This document shows, piece by piece, positions 46,086 to 57,410 of a DNA stretch of 64,000 nt. Below the pieces are notes generated by a model that was given only the letters and a program-made list of their open reading frames with translations, searched no databases and was not told the DNA's origin. Numbering within the stretch: the first letter of the stretch is position 1; every line of letters begins with the position of its first letter. A program made the position numbers and the translations under genes. Source of the DNA: Desmodus rotundus (taxonomy: Eukaryota > Chordata > Mammalia > Chiroptera > Phyllostomidae); assembly GCF_022682495.2 (NCBI RefSeq), contig NC_071390.1:166433220-166497219 (forward strand), given 5' to 3'.

Positions 46086-46649
46086 GGAAGGAAGGAGCTT
46101 TCAGATGGAAGCAGGGTATGTAAGGCAGGGAGGTGTTTGGGGGTTGGGTGGGGGTGGTTGGGTAAGCGCTGAGGCTGCCCAGGGAAACAAGGATCTCCTG
46201 GGCTGGCCAGCAGGTTTGGGCTTTGCCCTGAAGGCAGCGAGCAGGCTTTGCATGAGTTTAATTGTAAACTTCGATCCAGGCTGAAGGTTAGAGAAAGAAA
46301 TTGGAGAGGGTAAGCCTGGAGGTGAAGGAATCCCTCCCAGAGGGTGTTGCTGACCTTTGGGGAAGAGGAAGTGATCTCGTGATTCTGAGGACAGGGAACC
46401 TAAACACAGTGATTGGTGACTGCGGTGAGCTGGCCAGGGGAGGGTGGGGAGGGGTAGTGAAGAATCAGACTGATCTCAAGGTTTCTGTCAACATTCCAGC
46501 CCCAGCACTGTACCTTCCCTGTAGTTCACACCCAGGTGGTGTTGGACACAGAAGCGGGGCTCTTTAGAGACAAGCCGTTTGCACTTTAGAACTTGAAACT
46601 GAGTTTTCAAAAAAATTGCACTTCAACTTAAAGTAACCTCCCCCCTGTA

Positions 46650-47065
46650 ATGGGTTGAAGAGTGTCCCCCCAAAATCTATGTCTACCCAGGACCTGGGCA
46701 TTTGTCCTTATTTGGAAAAGGGTCTTTGCAGATGTAACCAACTTACAATGAGGTCATACTAGATTAAGGTGCATCCTAGTCCAATGACAGGTGTCCATCT
46801 TTGAAGAGGGACATTTGGACACAGAGGGACAGAGGGAGAACACCAGGTGGTGATGGGGGCAGAGACTAGAGCTATGTGTCTCCAAGCCAGAGAAGGCCAA
46901 GGAGTGCCCGCAACCAGCAGAAGCCAGAGGCAAGGGAGACTCGTCTCTGGAGCTTCTTAGTTTTAGACCTCTGGCCTTCAGAACTGGAAGAGAATAAATT
47001 CCTGCTGTTTTAAGCCACCCAGTTTGTGGTAATTTGTTACAACAGCCCTACGAAACTGGCACGTC
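46650..47065 (+). mobile_element. MLT1-type MaLR solo LTR
   Basis: gggttgaagagtgtcccccc, gacctgggcatttgtcctta, tttggaaaagggtctttgca, gaactggaagagaataaatt and tttaagccacccagtttgtg, gtaatttgttacaacagccc cover a full plus-strand LTR including its polyadenylation region. Confidence 0.88.
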
Positions 47066-47399
47066 CCTGCAAATGGCTTTCCAGACATTGCAAACAGTCG
47101 TGGGGGTGATACTTCCAGGAGCTTTGATGTGGTGTAGAGAGAAGGGAACGGACTGTGGCATTAGGACACACGGCTCGGGCCTGCCACTGTGACACAAACA
47201 TCAGTGATGACCTTCACGTTGGCAGGACCTTGTATGGATTAGATGAGAAAACAAGTGTGAATGTCTATGAAACATGGCTCAGGATGGTCAATAGAAAGGG
47301 CAGCAGTCGGTGGGGGAGGCAGAAACAGTAAATTGTGAGTATGATTTGTGGATGTTGCATACTATAGAATTAAAATAGGCTATAGGTACATTTTATTTA

Positions 47400-47488
47400 T
47401 GTCTGTATATGTACATACATGTATATATATACACATACATACCCATACACATTCACTATACACACTTACACATGTTTATAAACATACA
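47400..47488 (+). repeat. AT/CA-rich microsatellite
   Basis: A degenerate run of atacatgtatatatatacac and acatacatacccatacac units lies directly upstream of a VES SINE. Confidence 0.85.
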
Positions 47489-47714
47489 TTCAGCCCTGGT
47501 TGGTGTAGCTCAGTGGATTGAGCGTAGGCCTGTGAACCAAAGGGTTGCTGGTTTGATTCCCAGTCAGGGCACATGCCTGGGTTGTGGGCCTACTCCCGAG
47601 TAGAGGGCATACGAGAGGCAACCACACATTGATGTTTTTCTTCCTCTCCTTCTCCTTCCCTTCTGCTCTCTCTAAAAATAAATAAATAAAGTATTTTTAA
47701 AAAATATGCATTCA
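47482..47714 (+). mobile_element. VES SINE
   Basis: The head ccctggttggtgtagctcag begins at 47494, and the B-box region ggtttgattcccagtcaggg, gagaggcaaccacacattga and a tail with aaataaataaagta follow. A short duplication (atacattca / atgcattca) flanks it. Confidence 0.92.
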
Positions 47715-47804
47715 CTATATGGTGCTGTCCATAATACAGTGTTAAGTAAGAAAAATAGTTGGACACAATCTACTCCCATTTGAAAAAAACAAACAAACTA
47801 AACA

Positions 47805-48489
47805 TACAAGGCCTATCTGGAAAAAGCCTAGCCATTGAGAATGGTTTATGCAACATCGATGTAACCTGACAGCCAAGGAGAATGGACTGGAATGTGCATG
47901 TGTGAACAATGATGACTTCACTGTACTAGTCAGTGGGGGTGGTAGACGCAGCTGAGTGAGCATGTGTACTGTGTGGCCACAGCATTCAAAATGACTGAGT
48001 GAGTAGAGCAACAAATCTGCATCAGATTTTGTGTGAAGCTTGAACATTCCTTCATGGAAACTATTCAGATGATTCACAAGGCCTCAGCTATGGGCAACCG
48101 GTAATTGGAAGCTTCATCACGACAACATGCTCATTCATGCATCATGTCTTATGCAGAATTTTGGTGCAGAGTTTTGGTGAAACATCAATCACCCATGTGA
48201 CTCAGTCCCTCTACAGCCCGGGTTTGGTACTCTGTGACCTCTGGCTTTTCCCAAAACTGAAATCACCTTTGAAAGGGGAGAGATTTCAGATCATCGATGA
48301 GATTCAAGAAAATGCAACGGGACAGCTGATGGTGATTGGGAGAACTGTGTGAGGTCCCAAGGTGCCTTCTTTGAATGGGACTGAGGCATCATTGTCCTAT
48401 GTACAATGTTTCTTGGATTGTGTATCTTCAGTAAATGTCTCTATTTTTCATAGTAGGTGGCTGGATACTTTCTGGACAAGCCTCTTATA
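47805..48489 (+). mobile_element. Second mariner element, old and internally deleted
   Basis: The ends caaggcctatctggaaaaag (47807) and tctggacaagcctct (to 48485) form diverged inverted repeats and abut TA dinucleotides. Full-length mariners are about 1.3 kb, so nearly half is missing. Its termini differ from those of the element at 40621, so it belongs to another mariner family. Confidence 0.78.
48000..48420 (+). pseudogene. Mariner transposase relic with part of catalytic domain
   Basis: The remnant starts with an N-terminal piece around 48000-48090 (encoding the conserved CIRFCVKLEHSS and ETIQMIHK helices) and jumps to the C-terminal catalytic region. The frame at 48137-48352 contains SLYSPGLVLCDLWLFPKLKS and SPLKGERFQIIDEIQENATG. 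The aspartate before LWLF corresponds to the third residue of the DD34D triad. The first aspartate of the usual SPD motif is glycine here. The first catalytic aspartate region is lost in the deletion and several stops are present, so it is inactive. Confidence 0.8.
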
Positions 48490-48739
48490 TTTGTGTGTGT
48501 CTCTGTGTGTACATGCTTTTGTGAGCACGGAGAAAGGGGAGGAAAGATACACAGCCAACCAGTGAAGTTTGTTACCTCAAGGGAAGATGATAAACTTTAA
48601 AGTGAGTACATCCCCAGTGGGTGTGTGTACAGCACCTGAACACCCACACGCACACACAAAGGTAGTTTTGTTCACTGTCTTTATTATCCCACTGCTTTTT
48701 CATGCCTCTTTGCTTCCCAGCCTACAGTCTCATATATTT

Positions 48740-49880
48740 TTTTTAAAATTGTTTTACAATAGTATATTAGTTTCAGGTATACACCCCAGTGTTTAGACAT
48801 TATATCTTACTGAGTAATCTTCCCAGTAAATCTCATACCCATCTGACACCATAAATCGTCACTAGACTATTATTGACGATATTTCCTATACTGTACTTTT
48901 ACATCCCCATGACTATTCTGTAACAACCAGTGTGTACTTCTTTATCCTGCCACCTTTTTTGCCCATCCCCCAACATGCCTTTGATCTGGCAACCATCAAA
49001 ATGTTCTCTGTTTATATGAGTCTGTTTCTGTTTTGTTTGTTTGTTTATTTTATTTTTTAGATTTAATTGTTAATTGATAGGTATTTATTGACATTTTGTT
49101 ATTCATATTTTTAATCTTTTTTTCTTCTTTATAGAGAAGATACTTTAACATTTCTTATAATACTGCTTTGGTGGTAATGAATTCCTTTAGCTTTTTCTTG
49201 TTTGGGAAGATCTTCATCTGTCCTTTGATTCTAAATGACAGCTTTGCTGGGTAGAGTAATCTTGGTTGTACTTCCTTGTTTTTCATCACATTAAATGTTT
49301 CTTGCCAATCCTTTTGGCCTGAAAATCTTCTGTTGAGAAATCAGTTGACACTCTTATAAGAGCTCCCTTGTAGGTAACTAACTGCTTTCTCTTGCTACTT
49401 TTAAGATCCTCTCTTTGTCGTTAACCTTTGGCATTTAAATTAGGATGTGTCTTGGTGTGGGCCTCGTTGGGTTCATCTTGTTTGGGACTCTCTGCATATC
49501 CTGGATTTGTGTGTCAATTTCCTTCACTAGTTAGGGAAGTTTTCCATCATTATTTTTTAAAATAGGTTCTCAATGTCTTGCTCTCTCTATTTTCCTGCCA
49601 GTACCCCCATGATGCAAATGTTGGTATGCTTGAAGTAGTCCCAGAGGCTCCTTATGCAATCTTCTTTTTTTTTCTTCTTTTTTTTTTTGCTATTCTATTT
49701 GGGTGTTTTCTGCTTTCTTACCCTCAAATCCCTGATTGGGTCCTCTGCTTCACCTATTCCACTTCTGATTCCCTGTAAAGTAGTCTTCATTTCATACAGT
49801 TTCATATCTTCATAGTTAAAGATAACTTGTTTTATTTAAAAGGAGACTTTAAAAAAAATTCTGTCTGTTCAGAGTTTATT
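48740..49880 (-). mobile_element. HAL1 retrotransposon, old, 5'-truncated or 5'-diverged
   Basis: On the minus strand the region carries ORF1-derived text (cctgaaaatcttctgttgag at 49318, ggatgtgtcttggtgtgggc at 49443, cttgctctctctattttcct near 49577) and a 3' region down to about 48740. No ORF2 is present. The copy retains the C-terminal ORF1 segment that the young element lacks. Many indels break the frame. The 5' end fades between 49800 and 50000. Confidence 0.78.
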
Positions 49881-50727
49881 TCATTAGTGTTCCTTTTCTC
49901 TTTTCTCAGAAGCTCCCTCTGCCCTGGCTCCTTTCCAGGATGGCTTTTGGGTGGGTTGGAATAGAGGTGATATTTCCTGGTCCTTACCCATCTCCAGGCA
50001 CCTAGCATAAATGCCAGTTGTGGCATAGCTCCATAATCTCAATTCATGATTTTGGGGGGCTTCCACTGCAGAAGTCCATGGGCCTCTGGCTCTGCTTCTC
50101 ATTGAGATTCCTGCAGATAGAGGTCTCCTGGTCCCCATATCCTTGGGTCTCTCCCACTCTACCAGAACTTCCATGCCCCCTTCATGAAGCGGCACAGAAA
50201 CTCCAGTACAACAGGCATGGGGCCTAGGGTGCTGTGTTCATTGGTGCTCTTAGACCCTTCCATCAGCATGCTTTAAACCACCATTTGGGCAGCAAGTACC
50301 TTGTCACCTGGACACTATGATAAACACAGGGCTTCCCAGTTTTCTGAGCTGTGCCCTGAGTGGGGAGTAAGCCCCTGGCACTTGGAGTTGCCAATTGGTT
50401 TCCTCTCCACTTAGTTTTCTGCCTCAAGGAGGGTTGGATCCAGAAAGAGCCTCCAGTCTATCCTCTTGCTTCTGCCCACCCTACGCCCCTCTTTCCCTTT
50501 TGACCTGTCCTAGGACTGGGAGGGCTCTCTCCTTTCTGTCCTTTTATCCTGCTTTTTCCTTTTACCCTTTTATTCTGCTTCCATGGTATTTGGTCTCCCC
50601 TTTCCTGGGACAAAAAATGAGGGAGGGCTGCCAGGAGAGAAAAGAAGCTATTGAAAGGGGATTGATGAGGTTTTCCAAAACCTTATCCCTTTTCCATGCC
50701 CATCTTTGAATTCTTTTATTAGTTACT
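49881..50727. other. No recognised gene; possibly HAL1 5' remnants at the start
   Basis: The first part may still be diverged HAL1 5' UTR on the minus strand. The rest is unassigned. Frames of about 100 codons on both strands have no motifs. Confidence 0.35.
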
Positions 50728-51155
50728 GTACTGGGTTGAATGGTGGCCCCCTGCAAAATATATGTGTGCACCCTCATCCCTGGCACCTTTTAATGCAACT
50801 TGATGTGGGAAAGGGTCATTGCAGATGTAATTAAATGAAGGATCTTGAGTGAGATCATCTTGGATTGTACAGGTGGGCCCTAAACCCAATGACACACAGA
50901 GGGCCCTGTAAGGACAGAGGTGGCTATTGGGGTGATGCAGGCACAAGCCAAGGAGTGCCAAGGATTTTCTTGGAGCCATCAGGTGCTGAAAGAGGTAAGG
51001 AAGATTTCTTCCCTGGAGCCTCCAGAGGGAATGTGGCCCTGCCAACACCTTGATTTTGGACTTTTGTCCTCCAGAACAGTGAGAGAATAATTTTCTTCTG
51101 TTTGAAGCAACCATGTTTGTAGTAATTTGTTATGGCAGTCCTAGGAAACTAATAT
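50728..51155 (+). mobile_element. MLT1-type MaLR solo LTR
   Basis: actgggttgaatggtggccc, gggaaagggtcattgcagat, tgatgcaggcacaagccaag, ccttgattttggacttttgt and gtaatttgttatggcagtcc give a complete plus-strand LTR similar in age and layout to the one at 46650. Confidence 0.85.
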
Positions 51156-52560
51156 TGATTGATAATGAGCATTAAGTACTTTTGACATGAAAGTAGGGAG
51201 AAAAGGCAAATGTGCATTGCTTATAGCGCACTTGGCTTATGGGAACTCTCTAATAGTAGCTGTTCTTGTTCTAATAGGAGCCGTCAGCCTTTTCCTGTGT
51301 CTCCAGGGAAGAAGCTGTCTTGCCCTTCTTAGCACGTTTGCTAAGCCCTCCACCTGTTCTCTTTGCTAATATAGCTGTTCTTTCTGTCACACCAGTGTAC
51401 ACCCGGGATGCTGACAGAGTTCAGAAGCCCTGTCTCTTGATACTGATCATGCAATAAAAATGGCAAGCTGATTAGTCAGCCAGAGAGGAGAAGCCTTTTT
51501 TCCATTATAAGCATGATCTAATGCTGTAATCACCTAGCCTGCTGCCTGCAGCCAAGTGCTTGTGGTCAGGGAGAGGCCCCACAACAGGTGAACCCTGTTA
51601 AAAGGCATCCTGCTACATGGTTTCAGCTGTCCTGCAGACCAGCTCTAGCCTCATTCCCTGAAACATAACAAGTGCATTGAACTCTTATGTCCCTGAGTTT
51701 ATTACAGCCTTCCAGGGTCATCCTTGTTTAAAAATATCCAAGTAAAATAACCAGAGCTTCCAACCTATAAGACTTCAGAAAACCCAGGGCTCCTCCAAGA
51801 CTGTAGGCATAGTCTTGGTGTGCAATTATCATTCCGCACCTGAACTGCTAGCGTTCCTGACCCCAAAGGGACTCAGTGCCTTTCTTCATTCCCAAGACAA
51901 TGCTAACAGTCAAGCTTTTCGGTTTGGCTGAAAATTCAAGGAGATTTCAATGCACAGAAGGGAATTTTGAGCTTGGGGCTAGCCATGACTGCACCCCAAG
52001 ATCCTGCACCATACTCTGTCCTACCCAGCCCCTACTGGGACTTCCTTGGCCTTCAAGCTCCCAACATATTGCTGAGCATGACTCTGCTTCCTCCTCCCCC
52101 CTGCACAGGAGTTCCCTCTGACTGTGTGTTTCCTCCCAGTGCCACACTCCAGCAGCCTCCTCCCTCCATCCCACCAGAGGAGGCCCCAAATCCATTCACA
52201 TCAGAACAACTCCCCATCCTTTTATTTTGCTATACACAGAACTTGAAGGCCTCCTTGCCTAGGCTTTGCCATTCCAGAATGGAATTTCCCTTTGTACCAA
52301 TAGAAGCCCAATTAAGTGCTTTTTACAAGGAAGTCTTGGCCCCCACAGACCAATTTGGATTTCCATTTTTAGCAGCACAAAGAATTGGCAGAAGCTCTGA
52401 AATTACAATTGTTCCTTAAGGGCTCAGAAGAGCTTGGATCCAATTCTTAGGCAGGATCAAAGTCCACACACTGAATTTCCCTGCCCTTACCTCCACTGCA
52501 AGGAACATTTTCTCCAGCCCACTGGGGACTCGGTCTTTTTATAGGAGAATGCACATTTCT
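51156..52560. other. No recognised gene; unique-looking sequence
   Basis: A 150-aa proline-rich frame (51967-52419) overlaps an 81-codon frame and an antisense frame and has no domain. The 51440-51560 stretch is AT-rich with homeodomain-like cores (see findings). Confidence 0.35.
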
Positions 52561-52564
52561 TCCT

Positions 52565-52755
52565 TCATTTACCAGGCATTGTGTGACCTTGGGTAATAGG
52601 GGAGCCTCAGTCTCTCTCCATCTGTAAAATAGTGTTCATAATACCTTTTGCTTAGGGTTGTTGTAAGATTATTTAAAGAAGGAACTTAAGAAAACTCTCT
52701 AGCATGGCACCTGGCATACCACATATATTTGAGAAATCCTAGCCCTACTTCTACC
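52565..52755 (+). repeat. MIR SINE
   Basis: caggcattgtgtgaccttgg, gcctcagtctctctccatct, gtaaaatagtgttcataata and agcatggcacctggcatacc outline a plus-strand MIR. Confidence 0.82.
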
Positions 52756-52879
52756 TCTTGTTATATGATTAAACATTGTTGTTCTTTGTTGTTTTATATA
52801 GGTACTGTAATGTAGTTTTAAGGATTATGTGAAAGTTCAGAAACCAGTTAACAAAGATACACTGAGCCTGCAGAGAAGC

Positions 52880-53130
52880 CAAAATGCTCTGCTTTGTTGA
52901 ACGTTGTTTTAGCTCTGTCTTTGTACATGTCTGCATTTATTTCTTTAAGATTAATTCCTAGATGTGGAATTGGTGGTCAAAGGGTATGTAAATTTTAGGA
53001 CTTTTGCTACACCCTGCCAGAAATCCCTCCAGGGAATTTATATCAGTTTACATTCCCCACAGCACTGAAGTCTCAAGTTTTTCTTAGGTTAATTTGATGG
53101 GTGGAAAGTGCTATCTCACAGTGGTTGTCG
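52880..53130 (-). mobile_element. Ancient L1 fragment
   Basis: ttaattcctagatgtggaat, tggtggtcaaagggtatgta and the stretch ccctccagggaatttatatc, agtttacattccccacagca match reverse-complement L1 3' text. Very old. Confidence 0.6.
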
Positions 53131-53159
53131 AGAATTGCTTTTCAAACCTGGGAAACAAG

Positions 53160-53308
53160 AATTCAGCAAGACCAACTCATTTTAAAGATGAAGATCCTGA
53201 GAATTAGATTAAGTGACTTGGCCAATTCATGTAATTAGTAAAACAGCCCAAATTCATATCCCATGTATCCTGACTCTAGAATTCTTTCCATTACACCATG
53301 CTGGAGAA
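53160..53308 (-). repeat. MIR SINE
   Basis: actcattttaaagatgaaga, gaattagattaagtgacttg, caattcatgtaattagtaaa and tctttccattacaccatgct are reverse-complement MIR features. Confidence 0.7.
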
Positions 53309-54330
53309 GGAGAGTTAGCCTGGAGGTGAAACCACTCAGAGCGTCCATCATCCCAAGGCTCATTTAGGCCAGAGTGAAAATGTGTGGTCGAGGAAACAGT
53401 CAATGAAGGGAGCTTTAATTAGTGTCTGGCTAATTCATCATCAGATAATGAGTACCAACATGCTCCATGTTAGCACCATCTACTGGTGACAATTTAGGCT
53501 TGCACAGGATTTCTCCGAAGTTGAAGGTAGGATGGGGAAAACCACTGGGAGCCATGGACTGGTTTAGATTGTCTGATTCTAGGAAGAAAGAGATAGAAAA
53601 AACTTCAGTATGGAGTCAATGAGGCATGAACCATGGGGACTCATGCTGTTGCGGTCTCCTGAATGGCTGTGAATGAAGTTCTAATTTCCTGTAGCAGCAA
53701 AGTCTGTTTCCTGTGCTTTCCTATTGTTTACACAGAATGTAACTTTCTTCATTTTTCAATAACCTAATTTCTACTTTAAGTCCATATTCTACTAAGCAGG
53801 AAACTTAATATATAGGGACTTCCAAAGAAAAATCATTCAGTTTGGTGTTTACTCAGTCATTTTGTGCTTTAGTCACTTACTTCAACATTTCATTCTCTTC
53901 CCTTTCTCCTGGGGTGGCAGCTAAGGTCCTGGAAGCTTAGGATCATTTAAATGTAGAAAACAGGGTGCTGGGGGGTTGAGGAAGGGAGGGGTGATCTGGT
54001 CCACAGGCATCTTTAGTCTGATGCCTATCTGGTCTTGACTGTTGGCAACTTTTCACCCTGGCACCCAGTGGCCATACTTGGCATCCTGCCCAGGTCTGAG
54101 TTGCTATGGAGCCTTCCATCTCAAATGTATCCTCCTCATCCCAACCTCAAGTACTGCTCAGGTCTACTGATCCTCTTCTCATTTTGTGCCCATTTCGGGG
54201 AGGGTGGGGAGCAAGGGAAACATTCCAGTGTTCTCCTTCATATTTCTGGTTGTGGGAAAATCAGAGAACTTTCTTAGGGCCCCTCTGCCTCCTTTGCCCT
54301 GTCTTCTCCACTATTGCTTAGCATAGAAAA
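53309..54330. other. No recognised gene
   Basis: Unassigned sequence with only short chance frames. Confidence 0.35.
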
Positions 54331-54535
54331 TAGGTGTTGGCACACTGTGTCCTGGACAGGGCCAGATAATGAGTATTTTCGGCAGGACCTCCACTCTGCC
54401 ATTATAGCACAAGAGCCATAAAAATTTGTGAACCAATTGGCATGGCTCTGTTCCAATAAAGTCTTATTTGCAGAAATGGTAGCACTCTGAATTTGGCCCT
54501 TGGACAGTAGGCTGTGGACTGCTGGTATTCATCTG
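54331..54535. mobile_element. hAT (MER20-like) element
   Basis: tgttggcacactgtgtcctg, gggccagataatgagtattt, tctgccattatagcacaaga, ggcatggctctgttccaata, aagtcttatttgcagaaatg and ggacagtaggctgtggactg form a nearly complete short hAT MITE of the same family as that at 16863. Confidence 0.78.
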
Positions 54536-55249
54536 TGAGGGGCCCCTAACTTTCAGGATCTCCCAGAGAGCAAGGCACAAATTCCCTCAGGTCCTGGGGC
54601 CCCTTAAATCTATATTGGGGATTTATTACCCACTGCCACCACCACCAAAAGTCACAAATTGGGGAAAAAGAACCATTCAGGGATGTATGACCTACCCCTC
54701 TTCTCTCTGCCCCTCTTTCTTTAGCCAGGAAAACCATCATCTCTCCTTCCATTCTGTTGGGGTTCAGCCTTTAAATGGAATCACCCCTAGCTCTCGCAAA
54801 CCACAAACCTTCACTCTGGAGGCTCTAAACTCTGGAGTACAATGGCTCCAATATCACCTTGATGGCTTGCAGTCCTCCTGGGGCACAAAGGTGGAACTGT
54901 TTATGGTCTCCTGGAGTCAAGGTGGGTCATACCTTCAGTTCCTAGAACAACAGCTTTTTACATTCATTGATTACTAAGCTTGCTGGCTATTACCTAAACT
55001 GAAAATTTCTAACTCCTGAGGTCCCCATCACCCTCACAGAGCCACAGAGCTGGCAGACAGGTGCCATATCTGAGACTTCATCAATGTGGCTCACACTGTT
55101 TGCCCCACCCTGGTGACTCTCTGAGGCCCTGCCCCACCCAACTTCCAGGCCCACCCAAGTTGTTTCTAGTGCATTTTCCATATAAACAATTTGTATTGGC
55201 CTATTCTTTAGATTTTCTAAATTTCTTCAAACAGTAACATCTGGCTTCA
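54536..55249. other. No recognised gene
   Basis: A 120-aa plus-strand frame (54615-54977) shows no domain. The right edge may contain the outermost HAL1 5' UTR. Confidence 0.35.
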
Positions 55250-56876
55250 GCATGCCCTATACCTTTTGTTAGGTCACCCCAGGTCCAGCCAGCACTAGCA
55301 GCAACTGGCCTTGGTACACAGCTTGGCCAGTCCTGAGCACCTCCAAGCCCAGCACAAGTAGCAGCCATATGCAGATTGCTTTGTAGCTTAATTGTGTGAC
55401 CCTGGACACAACACAGGCAGTGGCTGACCTTGGATGTGCCAACAGCAATCAAGGCTCAACTACACGAGGAGGGTGTACACAGCCCACACAGTGAATATCC
55501 AGCTTGAGTGATAGGGGAGGCTGGACCAGTGGACCCTATAGGACACCTACTATATTAGGTCACTCTGTCAAGCCTGGGAGACATACCAACTCTACCTAAT
55601 ATGTAGAAACAAACACAGGGAGGCTGCCAAAATGAGGAGACAAATAAACATGGCCCACTTGAAAGAACAGAACAAAACTCCAGAAAAAGAACTACACAAA
55701 ATGGAGACAAGCAATCTACCAGATACAGAGTTCAAAAACACCAGTTATAGGGATGCTCAAGGAACTTAGTGAGGACCTCAACAGTATAAAAAAGATCCAG
55801 TCAGAAACAAAGGATGCACTGATTGAAATAAAGAACAATTCACAAGGAATCAATAGTCCAGTGAATAAAGCTGAGAATCAAATCAGTGATTTGGAACATA
55901 AGAAAGCAAAAAACAACCAATCCAAACAGCAAGAAGAAAAAAGAATCCAAAAAGATAAGAATAGTATAAGGAGCCTCTGGGAAAACTTCACATATACCAA
56001 CATTTGCATCGTTGGAGTGACAGAAGTAGAAGAGAAAGAGCAAGAAATTGGAAACCTATTTGAAAAAATAATGACAGAAAACTCTGCTAACATGGTGATG
56101 AAAATAGACATACAAGTCTAGGAAGCACAGAGAGTCCCAAACAAGATGAACCCAAAGAGGTCCTCACCAAGACCCATCCTAATTTAAATGCCAAAGGTTA
56201 ATGATAAAGAGAGAATCTTAAAAGCAGCAACAGAAAGCAGTTAGTTACCTACAAGGGAGCTCTCATAAGACTGGCAGCTGATTTCTCAACAGAAGATTTT
56301 CAGGCCAGAAGGGAGTGGCAGGAAATATTCAAAGTGATGAAAAACAAAGACCTACAACCAAGATTACTCTACTCAGCAAAGCTGTCATTTAGAATCGAAG
56401 GACAAGTAAGAGCTTCACAGAAAAGAAAAGCTAGAGGAGCTCATCACCACCAAACCAGTATTACATGAAATGTTAAAGGGTCTTGTTTAAGAAGAAGATC
56501 AAAAATATGAACAGTAACATGGCCATAAATACATATCTATTAACAATTGAATCTAAAAAACAAAATGAACAGAACGGAAACAGAGTCATAGATACCAAGG
56601 ACATTCTGATGGTTGCTAGATAGGTGGGGTGTTGGGAGGATGGGTGGAAAGGTGAAGGGATTAAGAAGTAGAAATTGGTAGTTGCCCAATAGTCATGGAG
56701 ATGTAAAGTACAGCATAGGAAGTAGAGTAGCTGAAGAACATACATGCATGGCCCATGGACATGGACAACGGTGGGGGGTTGCCTGAGGGAGTGGAAGTGC
56801 TGAGTGGCGGGGAGCAAAGGAGGGAAAACTGGGACAACTGTAATAGTATAAAGAAGAAAACATTTTTTTTAAAAAA
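55250..56876 (+). mobile_element. HAL1 retrotransposon, old, near full length
   Basis: A plus-strand 5' UTR (aacagcaatcaaggctcaac, aggagggtgtacacagccca, gggagacataccaactctac) leads to ORF1 text at about 55655, a 3' UTR with ggtggggtgttgggaggatg and gggacaactgtaatagtata, and an A/T-rich tail near 56870. There is no ORF2. It resembles the young element at 4241 in its 3' UTR but differs in its 5' UTR, which suggests another HAL1 subfamily. Confidence 0.85.
55655..56490 (+). pseudogene. ORF1p relic of the HAL1 element
   Basis: The open part (55753-56121, 122 aa) encodes MLKELSEDLNSIKKIQSETK, a Lys/Gln-rich coiled coil, then SLWENFTYTNICIVGVTEVE and the acidic EEKEQEIGNLFEKIM of the RRM entry. 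Stops then interrupt, but later text still encodes the C-terminal domain (gactggcagctgatttctca at 56269, aaagacctacaaccaagatt at 56346) and the LYEMLKG-type end near 56480. This is a full-length ORF1 layout, in contrast to the deleted young copy. Confidence 0.83.
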
Positions 56877-57189
56877 GAGTCAAGAGCCCAAATGGCTTAA
56901 AGTCAAGAACTTGATGTTTTGTTCTTCATAATGCTTTTCTGTCTGGGAGCAGTCAGTGATTCAAGTGATTGGGAATGATGGTAAATGACATCCTCTCAAC
57001 TCTTGCTAAGTTCTGGGCCTTGACAAAGTCCCATTCATACTCTAAGGGCCGCCAAAAATAAATATTCTGGCCGGAGTCTGCTCATCTGGGTTCATCTTAT
57101 GAGGAACTGAGAAGAATAAGGCTGACCTGAGATTCTTAGAAAAAAATGCCCTACTCACATGAATATAAATAGATGCTCTCAGGGCAAAA

Positions 57190-57410
57190 CCATTTAGAGC
57201 AGAGTTTTTCAAACTGCAGGATGTGACCCTTGGGGATGGGTCGTCCGACTTTGTCCAACTACCTTTTCCAGCTAAAGGGACAAAGAGTAAGTATTTTACA
57301 GTTTGTGGGTCATACTCGACATGCAACTCTCTACTCACAACTACTCAGCTCTGCCAGTATAGTGTGAAAGTGGTCATAGACAACACATGACGAATGAGCA
57401 TGGCTAGGTT
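57190..57410. mobile_element. hAT-derived fragment(s)
   Basis: gtttttcaaactgcaggatg and tgacccttggggatgggtcg look like one hAT end. From about 57275 gggacaaagagtaagtattt, cagctctgccagtatagtgt and gaaagtggtcatagacaaca match the MER20-like family seen at 16863 and 54331. Confidence 0.6.

Noticed and set aside
51967..52419. 150-aa proline-rich plus-strand frame
   Set aside because: Overlapping frames on both strands, no recognisable motif and no splice-site support.
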